Shown one piece after another: positions 18,680 to 30,742 of a stretch of 64,000 bases of DNA (the stretch's first letter is position 1; the number at the start of each line of letters is the position of its first letter). This stretch comes from Closterium sp. Naga37s-1 (Eukaryota; Streptophyta; Zygnematophyceae; Desmidiales; Closteriaceae). Under the pieces are notes generated by a model. The model was not told the origin of the DNA, ran no database searches, and was given only the letters and a program-made list of their open reading frames with translations. A program made the translations under genes and the position numbers. The DNA is taken from the NCBI GenBank assembly GCA_947471745.1, contig CANJKZ010000410.1, forward strand, positions 288,001 through 352,000. Direction: 5' to 3'.

Positions 18680-21600
18680 ATGGCTTCGCTCCGAGTTCTC
18701 TCGTTTGATCATGAGGGCAGACCGAATCAGTTTGACATATGGCTCGACGACCAGCAGCTGTACCTACTGAGCGATTCTAAGGACAATGTTTCACTGTTTG
18801 ACCTCGCATCAGGCGCCGCTACTACCCCTCCCGCCACAGCTGACAGTGGCTTACTCGCGACGCTGCTGCCCGCTTAGCCATTCGCAACCACCTGCCGTTA
18901 GCCAAATGCGCTCACTTCGGACAGCACACGACAGCACAGGCACTGTACCACGGTGTAGTCACTCGCTACTCCTCGCCTGTCACTGCTGCTCTAGGCCGCC
19001 TACTTCTACCCTACCTCTTCCCCGAGTTGTCTGCCTTTGCCACGGTAGAGGACCTTGTTTCCCACCTCCGCACTAGCGACGCTCGATAGCGCACTACCGT
19101 CCCTGCTGAGTTCCTTGACAGGAACCAGCCCCTGATGTTCATCACTCTCTACTTCATAGCCACCCGCCTCCCTTACTCTCTTCACTCTGTTAGCGACCAA
19201 TTTCTCTCACTTGACACCACCTCCCTCACTGTTGACCAACTTGAGCAGCACTTCCTCGTAGCTGAGACTAGTGCAGTAGCTGTAGGTGCTGCTCGAGGCA
19301 CTCCGCGCCCGCCCTTCTTTGAGGGGTGCTCCCCCTCCCCCCTTGCCCCCTCCTATGCCTCTGCTGATACTGCAGACGTCCCTGGTGCTTCTGCTAGTGC
19401 GAAACGCCGAAGCGGCAAGGGCAAGGGTAGCAAGGGTGGTGGAGGGGGCAGCAGGAGTGGTGGTGGGGGCAGCAATGGAGGTAGTGGAGGCAGTGGAGGT
19501 GGTTGCAGCGGTGGGAGTAGTGGCGGGAGTGGGGGCGTTGGTGGTGGCGGTGGAGGCAGTGGTGGAAGTGGCGGTAGTGGCGGCGGTGGGATTGGTGGCG
19601 GTAGGACTGGAGCTTGGCATGGAGGTTCTGGAGGTGGATAGTGGCAGCAGCAGCAGCGTCGGAGTGAGACCCAGTCACCCCAGCAGCTTCGTGAGTGGTT
19701 GTTTCAGCGTGGGACGTCTGGGGGTAGTGATAGCTGCCCGTATGTCATTCGCATGGGTGACCGTGCTGGTCAGACATGCGGGAGGCTTCACACTCAGCAC
19801 CGCTGCTTCTCCCGCCTCGCAACGCTTGGCGAGCTGAGTTTGGTGACGAGGTCGAGCGCCCTCGCTGGGCAGATATGCTTATGTCTGGAGTTGCTATCTT
19901 TTACCTAGACTTTGATGCTATCCTTTCTGCTCTGTATGCTTTGTCTGATAGTGCTGAGGGTGACTGTTACCAATGTGTGCCACCTGACCCAGGTATACGA
20001 CTGCTGCTCTAGGTGCTAGTGAGTCTAGTACTCTGCCTGGTACTGCGCGTGGTGAGGCCTTCCACACCTTCACGTTGGACTCAGGTGCCTCACGCTGTTT
20101 CTTTCGTAACAGCACCACTCTCACTCCTCTCCCTGCACCTGTCCCGGTCCGACTGGCTGACCCCTCCGGGGGCCCGGTCGTTGCCTGTTCCTCCACTGTC
20201 CTCCCGTGTCCAGCGCTTCCGTCCGCCTCACTGTCAGGTCTTCACCTCCCCTCATTCTCTATGAACTTGGTGAGTACCACTGCCCTCCAGGATGCAATGG
20301 TCACTACCACCACTCCTAGGGGTCAGCGTGTGTCGATCTGCACGTGTACACGGACAGGTCGTCACCTGGCCACGTTCACTCGTCGGCCAGGGTTGAGTCT
20401 GTACACACAGGCTACCGAGCCTCCTCAGGTAGCTAAGTCTACCCAAGTGTCTGCGTCAGGTCAGGTAGCACCCCCTTGCTCGTGTCGCCTCCTGTCGCAC
20501 CAGACTCTTCTCTGGCACCACCGCCTTAGTCACCCCTCCCTGCCACGCCTGTGTGGCATGCACTCCTGTCTCCTTGTCTCTGGTCTTCCCAGATCTCTGC
20601 CTCCCCTCCCGCCGTCGCGTGCTCCGCCCTGCCTTCCTTGCGTCGAGTAGCGGAAGCGCGCCGCTCCTCACTCCTCCTCGTCTCCCCCGATGACTGCTCC
20701 CCTGCAGACTCTCCACATGGACGTGTGGGGCCCAGCCTTCGTCAGTGGACAGGGCCGTGAGCGCTACTTTCTGCTGGTTGTTGACGACTACACGAGGTAC
20801 ACCACGGTCTTCCCCTTGCGCAGCAAGGGTGAAGTCGTTGATGTCTTGATCCCTTGGATCCGCGCAGTCAGTCTCTAGCTCCGCGAGCGGTTCCGTGCGG
20901 ACCTTCCTGTCCTGCGTCTGCACTCTGACAGAGGTGGTGAGTTCTCCTCCGACCTCTTGCGGGACTTTTTTCGTGGGGAGGGCATTCTCCAGTCGTTCAG
21001 GTTTCCGGACTTCCCACAGCAAAATGGGATTGCTGAGCGCTGCATTGGCTTAGTCATGGAGTTCACTCGTACCTCCATGATCCATGCGGCTGCTCCCCAT
21101 ATTCTGTGGCCGTTTGCGGTCCGGTATCCTTGCCGGAGACCTCGCCCACACTGCATTGGACGGGGAAGGTTGGCGATGTGTCGGTGTTCCGGGTCTGGGG
21201 TTCTCGTGCCTTTGTTCGCGATACGTCCGCGGACAAGCTCTCCGCCCGTGCCATTCCCTGCTTCTTCCTTGGCTTTGTCCCTGACGCGCCTGGCTGGCAG
21301 TTTTACCACCCTTCCTCGCGCCGTGTTCTCCCCTCTCAGGACGTCACGTTTGACGAGACGGTTCCCTTTTACCGTCTCTTCCCCTACCCCTCTGCCCCTC
21401 TCCCTCCCCCGCCGCTCTTCCTTGCTCCAGGTTCCCCTCCGGTTGACCCCCTCCCTCCTCAGGGTCCTGCTCCCTCAGGTGTCTCTCAGGTAGACCCACC
21501 CCCTCGTGCTGTGCCTGGTGAGGTAGCTATAGACACTAGTGCTGCTAGAGGTTCTGCATCTGGGGGTTCTGAGCCTGGGGGTGCTGTGCCTGGGGGTGAT

Positions 21601-24240
21601 GCGCCTGGGGGTGCTGAGACTGGGGGTGCTGAGCATGGGGGTGCTGAGACTGGGGGTGCTGAGCCTAGGGGTGCTGAGCCTGAGGGTGTTGAGCCAGGGG
21701 GTGCTGAGTCGGAGGGTGCGGAGTCTGGGGGTGCTGAGCCTCAGGGTGCTGCTTTGTCAGGAAGTTCTGCTGGTCCGAGAAAGTCTCCGCGGCAGCTGCG
21801 TGAGTGGCTTGTTCGGCGTGCACGCCTTCGGAGTGGAGCTACCGGAGCTGAAGGTGCTGGAGCCGCCGGAGCTGCAGGTGCTGGAGCCGTTGGAGCTGGA
21901 GATGCTGGAGTTACTGCTGGAGCTGTTATTACTGCAGGTACTGCGGCTAGTGGTCTTGGAGGTGCTAGTACCAGGGGCATTGGAGCTGCCGGGACTGGTG
22001 GTGTTGGGGACGCTGGAGCTGGAGACCGTATGGAGCCTGGAGCTGCTGGAGCTAGAGGCCCTGGCGCTGGTGGCGCTAGAGCTGGAGGAGCTGGAGTTGG
22101 TGGCACTGGCGCGGGAGGCGCTAGCGCTGGTGACACTGGAGCTGGAGGCGCTGGAGTTGGAGGCACTGGCGCGGGAGGCGCTTGAGCAGGAGGAGCTGGA
22201 GCTATTGACCCTGGAGGCACTATGCGGCCGCGACCGTACTTCGTTCCTCCGCTTCAGCAGGATCTTGGTGTCCCGTCTTCTACTAGACGTATTCCTCCCC
22301 TCCTGTGTCCACCGCCTGACCAGTCGCTGCTGCCGTTACAGCCGGCCTCCCCACTGCCTGCTCCTTCTCCTTACACTGAGCAGTCCGGCGGTCTTACAGA
22401 GCGTTGTGAGCCTGCGTCTTGTCCTGTCTCTCCTGTTAGCACTACTCGTCGCGTTCCTCGTTCGCGTCCTCCTCCTGTCCCCGGCACGCACGCTATGACA
22501 CTTCGTCCTTCCTCTGTTCCTTTGCGTGTTCCTCTGCCTGCTCCTCCTGAGTCCTCTCTTCCTCCCGTCCCCGACCCTGAGTCTGACCGCGCTCATGCTG
22601 CCAGTCCCACTGTCTCTCGTCTCCTCGCTAGTGCTGTCACAGACCCTTCTTTTGAGTCTGCTGCTGCGTTTGCTCTCGTTGCTGAGCTGCTTGACTTTGC
22701 TGCTGCCTGCCGTCTAGACTACACCACTTCTCTCGTTGCTGAGTGTACGTCTGCCAGTCCTCCGTCCGTCGGGGGTGAGTGTGCTCTTGGCACGGACGTC
22801 CTCGAGGACAAGCAGGAGGACTTTGAGTGTCTTGCAGCTGCTGTACCTCATTTTGCTTCCATGCTGCTTGCCCTTGAGGGAGACCCGGACGCACCAGACA
22901 TCCCGACCCCGCGCTCTTAGGCAGAGGCGATTAAGGGTCCTTACTCCTCTCAGTGGCAGGCAGCTATGGATGCCGAGATGGCATCCTGGAAGTCCACAGG
23001 CACCTACGTCGATGAGGTTCCCCCACCTGGGGCGAACATAGTTGATGGCATGTGGATTTTCAGGGTGAAGCGGTCGCCAGGTTCTCCGCCTGCCTTCAAG
23101 GCTCGTTACATTGCTTGAGGCTTCAGTCAGCGACAGGGGGTCGACAACTTCCAGACCTTCTCCCCCACCCCGAAGATGACTACTCTTCGGGTGTTGCTGC
23201 ACGTCGCTGCTCAGCGTGACTACGAGTTGCACTCTCTTGACTTCAGCACAGCTTTCCTGCAGGGCAGCCTGCACGAGGAGATATGGGTGCGCCGCCCACC
23301 TGGCTTCACTGGGTCGTTTCCTGCAGGTACCCAGTGGAGCCTCCAGCGGCCAGTCTATGGTCTCCGCCAGGCGCCTCGTGAGTGGCACGACACACTGAGG
23401 ACTACACTTGCGGCTCTTGGGTTTGCTCCTTCTACTGCTGACCCGTCGCTGTTTCTACGCACCGACACCTCGCTGTCGCCGTTCTACGTCCTCGTGTACG
23501 TCGACGACCTCGTCTTTGCCACTGCTGACACTAGGGCACTGACCCTTGTGAAGTCGGAGCAGCAGAAGAGAGAAACCTGCACTGACCTGGGTGAACTGTG
23601 CAGCTATCTTGGCTTGCAGATCACCCAGGACAGAGCACGGCGCACCATTACCCTGACTCAGTCACACATGGTGCACCAGGTCCTTCAGCGCTTCGGCTTC
23701 CATTTCTCCTTGCCACAGCCCACTCCTTTGTATACCGGCCGCTCGCTCTCAGCTCCACCTTCGGACGAGTCTGTAGAGCCGAGTGGTCCATATCCAGAGC
23801 TTGTGGGCTGCCTCATGCACTTGATGACCTGCACTCGACCTGACCTCGCGTACCCTGTTAGCCTCCTGGCTTGCTACATGGCTCCCGGTAGGCACCGAAA
23901 GGTGCACTGGGATGCTGCAAAGAGGGTACTGCATTACTTGTGCAGTACGTCAGGCATGGGGCTCGTGCTTGGAGGAGGGGGTCCAGTTGTCCTCACCGGT
24001 CACGCAGACGCTTCCTGGGTTGACGACTCAGCTATGCAGCGGTCGTCACAGGGTTACACCTTCAGCCTTTGCTCTGGCTCTAGAGAGTTGCAGCAGCGTG
24101 GCCAGCTTCGTCTTGCATACGTGGCCACTAGGGCCAAAACTGCTGATATATTCACCAAGGGACTTCCGCCTGGTGATCATCAGCGCTTCTCTAGTGTGTT
24201 AGGCCTTGTGCCTACTTTGCCTCACTTGCTTACTACGTGA
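18680..24240 (+). pseudogene. Cop-d gag-pol, multiply broken
   Basis: Gag starts at 18680 (MASLRVLSFDHEG). Following pieces in three frames give the Gag core, a Gly-rich tract (about 19430-19640), a CX13CX3HX4C finger (near 19735-19810), a protease DSGAS site (about 20078), a GAG-pre-integrase HH..C..C region with LWHHRLSHPSLPRL, the integrase core with LHSDRGGEFSSD and [10 protein letters not shown], a Gly/Ala/Glu repeat linker (21540-22180), RT with VYVDDLVFA (about 23500) and RNase H with HADASWVDD. A frameshift comes 60 codons into Gag, TAG or TGA codons recur (for example near 22918 and 23116), and about 225 bp are missing from RNase H near 24082, removing the Glu and second Asp motifs. 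It cannot make active enzymes. Confidence 0.9.
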
Positions 24241-24467
24241 CTTTGCTTGTACTGTGAACTATATATAAACCTGCATGCTTGCACTTGCTAGGGTATGATC
24301 ACAGTATTGTTTGTTCTCTTTTATGTAACTCTGCATGTGAACCGGCCTTGTGGCCCTTTGCTTGTGCTCGGACTGTGTGGTGACTTTGTGATCCACCCTG
24401 AGCTTGCTTTGCTTTTCTTGACTGGTCTTGTGACCACTTGTTCTCCCCCACTTTGCCTTTGGGGATG

Positions 24468-24599
24468 TGTCAAACTTATATATAGCTTATATTGTGTCGG
24501 CTTTAGTTGGGTAGCCCAGAAGGGGTACAACCCAATTAGGGTTAGTACTTGTACCCAACTGATTCATAGTTCGTTCATTTCTCGTTCATTATTATGACA
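24468..24599 (+). repeat. 3' LTR of Cop-d
   Basis: 132 bp, starting TGTCAAACTT and ending ATTATGACA. It is followed by TTATG, the second copy of the target duplication. Confidence 0.92.
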
Positions 24600-24941
24600 T
24601 TATGCAGTGTGCGGCTTCTGAGATTTTTCTAAAATTGGCAACCCTGTGAAGAAAATGAGGTGTAAATAGTAATGAAAGTGAGGGCTAACGAGATCAAGTG
24701 TAGAGCAAACAATGGGTGTTCCCTCATCTCGTTGTCCATCCTCATCAGTATTTCCCTCCTGATCTGCTTCCCTCTTCTTTTTTCCCCTGATCTTAAATCC
24801 CATGCTCCAGTGCTCCTTTGCATAACTTATTCCCCTGCTGATTCTGTTCCTGTTCAGTCCATCCCCAATTTTCTACCACTTGATCCTTCCCGTTCGATCC
24901 TTCCCTTGCTTCCTCTTCTGTTGCCTGCCCACTTGTGCCAG

Positions 24942-26689
24942 CACCTTCAACAACCAGCAGCTGTTCGGAGTGCTCTCTGCTGATGTCACCAAACTCACAG
25001 CACTTACTTACCTGTGAGTGCACACATGCACACATGCACAGACGTACGGCATGCTTGTGGGCAATTTTCCGTGCATATAAGCAACTGCAAGCACGGGACT
25101 TCATGTAAGCACTTGCATTCGTGTCCGCATTCGTGTGGATACCGCTGCCGTTTACAATAACAAAGCAACCAACATGAGCAAGATACCTTGTAGAACAAGT
25201 GTACGCATTCATGTGTACACTTCTAGTTTCTTCTGAAGCACCTCAAAAGCCATTCATGTGTTTACTTGTGGTGGTTAGTAGTCTTGTCTAATAGCCATTT
25301 AAAGGCCTCAAAATTCATTCATGTGTAATGGTGCCTCGTATCACGTGAATGCACCCTATCTACCTGCCCGCACCAATGCATCTCACCTTTGATCCCAACC
25401 TCTTGCATCTAATTGCTCCCTTCCCTGTATTCATCTCTTGCAAACCGGCAACGTGGCTCAACATTGTCTTCCCAAATCCATCCACTGTCTCCCTTTCTTC
25501 CATCCTACCTCCCTCCATTTTTTGCCCCCCAATGCGCAACGGGGTCGCAGCAACCTGCAGTCGAATTTGTTCCGGGCACGCCTTGAAGATTTTGCGTTGA
25601 GGCTTCCTTCCCTCACCAACCTGGCAGTATTGTGAGTCCCTCACTGCCCTGGTGGTCCAAGAGAGTTTTCAAAATCGCGCTGTTTCTCACACGTTTCTAG
25701 TATGCACCACTGCCCTTCCACCACTTGTACTTGAAGATCTCTCTTCCCACCCTCGTGCTCTCCAACAACTTCTTGAGTGTTGCTGCTTTTGATGGAAGCC
25801 AAGCATGCTCCGCTGCCCTTCTACTGTGAACCAAGGAATTTCTTGTTAGCCGCGCAGTCTGTTGTCAATCACTGATTCTCCCTTGTGTGTCGCCTGTGAG
25901 TTTTCCCTCTAAATTTCTCCCTTAGTTGTCCTTCTTTTATCCTTATTATGTGCCCCTCTAACGTGGGTGCCCTCTGTGCCCCTCTGCCCCTCTCTGTCTG
26001 CACCCCTCTCCCCTCCAACTTGCTGGACTACAACTGGTTTAAGGGCTCGCTGTCCCCGCCTCTCCTCGCCATGACCAAACTCACCCACCTGTCAATGCCG
26101 TGCCCCATGCCCCACCATGCCGCATGCCCCATGCCCTGCCCTATGCCGGTGCTAAATTTTGTTCCACTCTCTTGTTTAACTTCCAAACGCCTTTCCACCC
26201 CATCCCACCCTGTTCCTATTTGTCCATATCATTAACGGTTCAGGTCTTGCTTCTACTGCACTCACCTCACCACAGCCTCTCATAACCCTTCCTCTCTCCC
26301 AACCTCACCACCCACTCCCCCACCTCTAAAATTCTTGCAATACAGGAGCATGGCATACAACTACCTGACATACCGCGTACCACCGGTGTCAACATCACTC
26401 AAGGCAATCGTCCTCTCCAACAATTTCCTCTCGGGCACCTTCCCTGCCAATTCCACCAACTCCTGCGTCTCTGCCAACAACTGCTTCACCAGCGCCACCA
26501 CCTGCAATACTGCTAGCGAGCAGGGTGATACGGCACAGCGAGCATCGGGGTGTGATATTTGCGGCAGTTTGGGTGGTCAGGGCATGCTGTGTGGCGGCAC
26601 AGGGGTGTGCACGCCCAATGCTGCTGCACTGTTCACTGCCAAGACGTTGAATATTGCCTCTGCTGCTGTTCTCGCCATGGCTTGCGTCG
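24942..26689 (+). CDS. Array B module 4, LRR exons and Cys exon
   Basis: Exons: 24942-25013 (72 bp, NNQQLFGVLSADVTKL); 25551-25631 (81 bp, NLQSNLFRARLEDFAL); 26019-26090 (72 bp, LLDYNWFKGSLSPPLL); and 26346-26689 (LRR NYLTYRVP, NNFLSGTFP, then the Cys domain with CVSANNCF, QRASGCDICG, MLCGGTGVCTPN). No stop interrupts these frames. The 26019 exon lacks an AG: the base pair before it reads AA, so its acceptor may be lost. The Cys exon ends at a GTGAGT donor (26690) whose phase fits the last exon. Confidence 0.77.
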
Positions 26690-26884
26690 GTGAGTGGTGC
26701 TTCTGTTTACATCACAGCTGCTGGCCGAAGAAAGAATCTTCCCTTCTTGCTGCTTTTTCCTTATGCAACTTGCCATTCCCAGCATACGTTGCTGCCACGG
26801 TACTTGTCTGACTGTCTTCTCCCTTATTCCCTGTTCTAAAATCTTCTCACTTTCTCTCCCTCCTCCTGTGCCCCTGGTTCATAG

Positions 26885-27000
26885 ACCTTGTGTGTGCTGC
26901 AGCTGCACCTATTGCCTGCCCCTCTGACTGGCATTGCCAGGGGCTCAAGTGTGCAGCACCTGCCGTCTCCAACTGCATTGGCTACCTCTGCACTCCTTAG
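26885..27000 (+). CDS. Array B terminal exon, Cys-rich C-terminus
   Basis: Joined to 26689, the exon reads VDLVCAAAAPIACPSDWHC, then QGLKCAAPAVSNCIGYLCTP and a TAG at 26998-27000. With the preceding ACV it gives seven cysteines in about 42 residues. There is no transmembrane helix, GPI-type hydrophobic tail or kinase, so the product would be secreted if made. I do not recognise this C-terminal domain. Confidence 0.65.
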
Positions 27001-27235
27001 GTTTATGCCATCCATGTTAAAGCCTGCTGAATTTGATCTTGTTTTCTTGGTTATGTCCTTGTCCACGTGGTGGTATATTAGGGTACACTGATGAGCCAAG
27101 AATTCTTCTTAGAGGCACAGTACCTGTAATCCCCCACATATACCATCCCCGGAATAGAGGACACCCGGGTAGCTTATGTGGGGGTGGGTTTTGTATTGGA
27201 CCTAGATTCTGTCATCTCCCCCTTTTTAGGCAAAA
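27001..27235. other. 3' flank of array B, no gene seen
   Basis: Plausible 3' UTR and flank of array B up to the Cop-e LTR at 27236. No exon, repeat or RNA gene is recognised. Confidence 0.5.
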
Positions 27236-27367
27236 TGTGAGAATAACAAACGAGAATGAATGAACTAGCAAACAGTTGGGTACAAGTACTAACCCTAATT
27301 GGGTTGTACCCCTTATGGGCTACCCCACTACAGCCTACACAAATGTATAAGCAATAATGTTCTGACA
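27236..27367 (-). repeat. 3' LTR of Cop-e (Cop-d/Cop-f type)
   Basis: 132 bp. On the minus strand it starts TGTCAGAAC at 27367 and ends TTCTCACA at 27236. Inside it, at 27368-27390, lies the G-rich 3' tract ATGGGGGTG. Confidence 0.9.
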
Positions 27368-27593
27368 CACCCCCATAGGCAAAGTGGGGGAGAACAAGTG
27401 GTCACAAGACAAGTCAAGAAAAGCAAAGCAAGCTCAGGGTGGATCACAAAGTCACCACACAGTCCGAGCACAAGCAAAGGGCCACAAGGCCAGTTCACAT
27501 GCAGAGTTATATAAAGGGAACAAACAATACAGTGATCATACCCTAGCAAGTGCAAGCATGCAAGTATATATAGAGATCACAGTACAAGCAAGG

Positions 27594-30500
27594 TCAAGCA
27601 GTAAGCAAGTGAGGCAAAGTGGGCACAAGGCCTAACACAGTAGCAAAGCGCTGATGGTCACCAGGCGGAAGTGCCTTGGTGAAGACATCAGCAGTGTTGG
27701 CCCGAGTGGCCACGTAAGCAAGACGAAGCTGGCCACGCTGCTGCAACTCTCGAGCAAGGAAGTATCGCAGAGCGATGTGCTTCATTCTGTGCTCTAGTCT
27801 GTGCTCCTGACACAAGGCAATCATGGCCTTGTTCTCTACGTACAGGACTGGAGGCGAACGAGGCTGCTCTCCCAAGTAGGTCAGCAAGTAGGTGAGCCAG
27901 CGTAGCTCCTGAGCAGCCATGGCTCCGGCGTACATCTCAGCCTCACAACAGGAGCTGAGAACCGAAGACGAGCGGGTAGACCGCCAAGAAACAGAGCCGG
28001 AACCAAGGCTGAAGGTGTAACCCTGTGACGACCACTGCGTAGCTGAGTCGTCAACCCAGGAGACGTCTGCGTGACCAGTGAGGACAACTCGAGCCCGTCA
28101 TCCAAGCACACCAGAAGGCTGAGAGGGTACGCGAGGTCAGGTCGTGTGCAAGTCATCAGGTACATGAGGCAACCCACAAGCTCTGGGTACAGACCACTCG
28201 GCTCTACGGACTCGTCCGAAGGTGGAGCTGAGAGCGAATGGCTGCTAGACAGAGGAGTGAGCTGTGGCGAGGAGTACTGGAAGCCGAAGCGCTGAAGGAC
28301 CTGGTGCACCATGTGTGACTGAGTCAGTGTGATGGTGCGCTGTGCTCTGTCCCGGGTGATCTGCAATCCAAGATAGCTACGCAGTTCACCCAGGTCAGTG
28401 TAGGTGTGTCTCTTATGCAGCTCGGACTTCACAAGGGTCAGTGCCTCAGTGTCAGCCAAGGCAAAGACGAGGTCGTCGACGTACACTAGGACGTAGAACG
28501 GCGGCAGCGAGGTGTCCGTGCGTAGAAACAGCTGCTGTAGAAGGAGCAAACCCAAGAGCCGCAAGTGTAGTCCGCAGTATGTCGTGCCACTTGCGAGGCG
28601 CCTGGCGGAGACCGTAGACTGGCCGGCGGAGGCTCCACTGAGTACCTGCAGGAAACGTCCCAGTGAAACCAGGTGGTCGGCGCAGCTAGATCTCCTCGTG
28701 CAGGCTGCCCTGCAGGAAAGTTGTACTGAAGTCCAGGGAGTGCAACTCGTAGTCACGCTGAGCAGCGACGTGCAGCAACACCCGAAGAGTAGTCATCTTC
28801 GGGGTGGGGGAGAAGGTCTGGAAGTAGTCAAATCCCTGTCCCTGGCTGAAGCCTCGAGCAACGTAACGCGCCTTGAAGGCAGGCGGAGAACCCGGCGGCC
28901 GCTTCACCCTGAAAATCCACATGCCATCGACTATGTTCGCCCCAGGTGGGGGAACCTCGTCGACGTAGGTGCCTGTGGACTTCCACGATGCCATCTCGGC
29001 ATCCATAGCTAACTGCCACTGAGAGGAGTAAGGACCCGTAATCTCCTCTGCGTAAGAGCGCAGGGTCGGGATGTCTGGAGCATCCGGGTCTCCCTCAGGG
29101 GCAAGCAGCATGGAAGCGAAACGAGGTACAGCAGCTGCAAGACACTTAAAGTCCTCCTGCCTATCCACAAGGACGTCCGTGCCAAGAGCACACTCACCCC
29201 CGACGGACGGAGGACTGGCAGACACAGACTCAGCAACGAGGGCAGTGGCGTAGTCGAGACGGCAGGCAGCAGCAAAGTCAAGCAGCTCAGCAACGAGAGC
29301 AGACGCAACAGCAGACTCAAAGTACGAGTCACTGACAGCAGTGGCAAGGAGACAAGCGAGAGTGGGACTGGCGGCACGCGCTCGGTCAGACTCAGGGTCA
29401 GGGACCTCGGGATGTCTGGTGCATCCGGGTCTCCCTCAGGGGCAAGCAGCGCGGACACGAGATGAGGTAAAGCAGCGGCAAAACACTGGAACTCCTCCTG
29501 CCTGTCCTCAAGGACGTCCGTGCTAAGAGCACACTCACCCCCGACGGACGGAGGACAGACAGACGCAGACTCAGCAACAAGCTCAGCAACTAAGGCAGAC
29601 GCAGCAGTGGACTCAATGGAAGGGTCAGTGACAGCAGTGGCTAGGAAACGAGTGACAGTAGGACTGGCAGCACGAAGGGAGTCAGACTCCGGGTCAGCAA
29701 GAGCAGGAAGAGAGGACGCTGGAGGAGACGGCAAAGGGACACGCTGTGACGCAGTGGAAGGACGCAGTGCCATCGGATGCGTGCCAGGGATCGCAGGAGG
29801 ACGCTGACGCGGAACACGACGACTAGTGCGAGCAGTACGAACAGGCGACGCAGGACGCGACTCAGGCTCACAACGCTCAGCAAGACCTCCAGTAGGACCA
29901 GCGTAGGGAGAAGGAGCAGGCAGAGGGGACGCCAGCTGGAACTGTGACTCAGACTAGACAGGCAGTGGACAATCTAAAGAAGGAGCAGGACCAGAAGAAG
30001 GCGGAAGACCAAGAACCTGCTCAAGGAGCGGAACGAAGTACGGCCGCGGTCGCGCAGCGCCTCCAGAACCAGTAGAGACAGCACCAGCACCAGCAGCGTC
30101 AGCACCAACTCCAGTAGTACCACCTGCAGCTCCAGTAGCGCCAACTCCAGCACCCACAGGAGCACCGGCTCCAGCAGCACCTCTAGCTCCAGTACCTCCA
30201 GCAGCACCTCCAGCTCCAGTACCTCCAGCACCCACAGCAGCTCCACCTCCAGCAGGACCACCGGAAGACTCAGCAGCTCCGGCTCCAGTACCTCCAGTAG
30301 TACCTACGCCAGCAGAACCGCCAGCTCCAGCTCCACCAGGAGCTCCAGCACCAGTAGCACCACCACGCCCAGCAGCTCCAGTACCTCCAGTACGAGCACC
30401 TCCGGGAATCGTGGCTCCAGTACCCCCAGCAGAAGTAGAACCCCCAGCCCCAGAAGTACCACCAGCTCCAGCAGCACGGCTCCAGCGCCGCGCAAACCAC

Positions 30501-30742
30501 TCGCGTAGCTCCTGTGGAGAGGGTAGCTCCCGCCGGGACAAAGCACCCGAAGGACCTCCAGGTCCAGCACCGGCAAGCTCAGCACCCCCAGGCTCAGCAC
30601 CCCCAGACCCAGCACCCCCAGGCTCCGCACGCTCAGGCTCAGCACCCCCAGACCCAGCACCTCCAGGCTCCTCACACTCAGGCTCAGCACCCCCAGAAGT
30701 ACCAGAGTCAACAGCTACCTCGACAAGCTCGACTGCATCTAC
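27594..30742 (-). pseudogene. Cop-e linker, reverse transcriptase and RNase H
   Basis: Downstream of the TAG at 30743-30745 the minus strand continues with a Gly/Ala/Glu-rich linker, then RT (WKSTGTYVDEVPPPGAN, LVYVDDLVFA near 28470) and RNase H (YAGAMAAQELRWL, YVENKAM, LPHLLTA), with a stop at 27594. Lesions include TAG for TGG at 28686-28688, changes of frame between RT pieces, about 100 bp missing near 28107 between RT and RNase H, and Glu for Asp in the RNase H YVDN motif. The 341-bp tandem duplication at 29068-29750 adds a second copy of the segment before RT. Confidence 0.87.
29068..29750 (-). repeat. 341-bp tandem duplication within Cop-e pol
   Basis: The stretch beginning GGGATGTCTGGAGCATCCGG at 29068 recurs at 29409 with a similar continuation, including CACTCACCCCCGACGGACGG in both. 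The copies have diverged by scattered substitutions and small indels. The other copia elements in the window have this region once. Confidence 0.8.

Larger units (their letters stand above)
17802..24599 (+). mobile_element. Cop-d: complete but decayed short-LTR copia element, target duplication TTATG
   Basis: LTRs lie at 17802-17933 and 24468-24599, each 132 bp, starting TGTCAAA and ending GACA, with about 11 mismatches by eye (about 92% identity). TTATG flanks both sides (17797-17801 and 24600-24604). A primer-binding site follows the 5' LTR at 17934, and a G-rich tract with TTTGGGGATG precedes the 3' LTR. The internal part has a GC-rich leader, Gag, protease, integrase, RT and RNase H in copia order. 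It lies in the intron between the cap and first LRR exon of array B module 4, in the same direction as the gene. Confidence 0.95.
8398..27000 (+). pseudogene. LRR array B: modular LRR/Cys-rich gene, interrupted by copia
   Basis: About 20 exons can be read on the plus strand. They form four modules, each made of an LRR N-terminal cap, then LRR exons of 72, 81 and 72 bp, then an LRR plus eight-Cys exon, followed at the end by a small Cys-rich exon stopping at 26998-27000. The fifth exon of a module ends in a donor and the next cap begins at an acceptor, so the modules could be spliced into one long secreted protein. They could instead be four genes in tandem whose first and last exons I cannot see. 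Lesions: TAG at 11504-11506, TAG at 12288-12290, an AT donor at 10199, an AA acceptor near 26018, a solo LTR inside an exon at 16280, and a full element in an intron at 17802. The 5' end is lost at 8397. No kinase or membrane helix is seen. Confidence 0.75.

Noticed and set aside
8398..27000. Array B as an LRR receptor kinase
   Set aside because: No transmembrane helix or kinase motif occurs before the stop at 26998-27000, and the last exon is a short Cys-rich end.
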